Below, one piece after another: positions 63,974-64,000 of a DNA stretch of 64,000 nt. A model generated the notes under the pieces. The model was not told where the DNA came from. It did not search any database and saw nothing but the letters and a program-made list of their open reading frames with translations. The stretch comes from Litchfieldella xinjiangensis (lineage in GTDB: Bacteria; Pseudomonadota; Gammaproteobacteria; Pseudomonadales; Halomonadaceae): NCBI RefSeq assembly GCF_000759345.1, contig NZ_JPZL01000004.1:248001-312000 (forward strand), in the 5' to 3' direction. The position numbers were made by a program, and so were the translations under genes. Every line of letters begins with the position of its first letter. The first letter of the stretch is position 1.

Positions 63974-64000
63974 TTTAGAACCAACCAGCAAGCTCACAAT

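Overview
The window looks like a chromosome segment from a halophilic gammaproteobacterium of the Halomonas type (Halomonadaceae). This is inferred from the gene order gyrA-serC-pheA-tyrA/aroA-cmk-rpsA, an MvaT-type nucleoid protein, high-GC coding sequence, and a large investment in making glycine betaine from quaternary amines. No rRNA or tRNA gene was recognised.

Region 1 (1-18350, almost all minus strand) is a surface polysaccharide (O-antigen/capsule) locus. Its left end is strikingly AT-rich: a cut-off rhamnosyltransferase-like enzyme, an EpsG/Wzy-like polymerase, a DUF616 protein, a decayed IS3-family element, an asparagine-synthase-like protein and a Wzx-type flippase. It then switches to high-GC genes for dTDP-L-rhamnose (rmlBDAC), two near-duplicate UDP-glucuronate epimerases, a Wzz-type chain-length protein and UDP-glucose dehydrogenase (ugd). 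A beta-CASP metallo-hydrolase and a DUF2235 hydrolase sit among them without an obvious role there.

Region 2 (18351-20055) holds a 28-residue membrane protein gene with its own terminator, a RelE/NadS-type toxin-antitoxin pair, and many copies of a dispersed palindromic repeat (core GTAGGAGCGCAG). The toxin-antitoxin pair lies between two almost identical 90-bp copies.

Region 3 (20080-36426) is a double catabolic island for trimethylammonium compounds. The first part can convert gamma-butyrobetaine to carnitine (a BBOX-type dioxygenase), then to 3-dehydrocarnitine, betainyl-CoA and glycine betaine (carnitine dehydrogenase, BKACE, thioesterase, CdhR-type regulator). The second part, on the plus strand, combines a TmpA/BBOX-like dioxygenase, an HD-domain oxygenase, an AruI-like ThDP decarboxylase, a betaine-type binding protein, an AruH-like aminotransferase, a complete basic-amino-acid ABC transporter and a betaine-aldehyde-type dehydrogenase. 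Together these could shorten a trimethylated basic amino acid such as trimethyllysine to gamma-butyrobetaine and feed the first part. This is the most interesting hypothesis in the window; arginine transaminase catabolism or TMA-ethylphosphonate use are the competing readings.

Region 4 (36465-46661) holds AzlCD, a TRAP transporter with a TetR regulator and an amidohydrolase, a hypothetical protein, a phosphoribosyltransferase-HAD fusion, a small hypothetical protein and an AraC-GyrI regulator. Region 5 (46745-64000) is core genome: mvaT-like, rpsA, cmk, fused tyrA-aroA, pheA, serC, gyrA, a thioesterase, rdgC, an acyltransferase, a cation diffusion facilitator, a small conserved protein, and a PilX-like protein with a beta-helix-like body at the right end.
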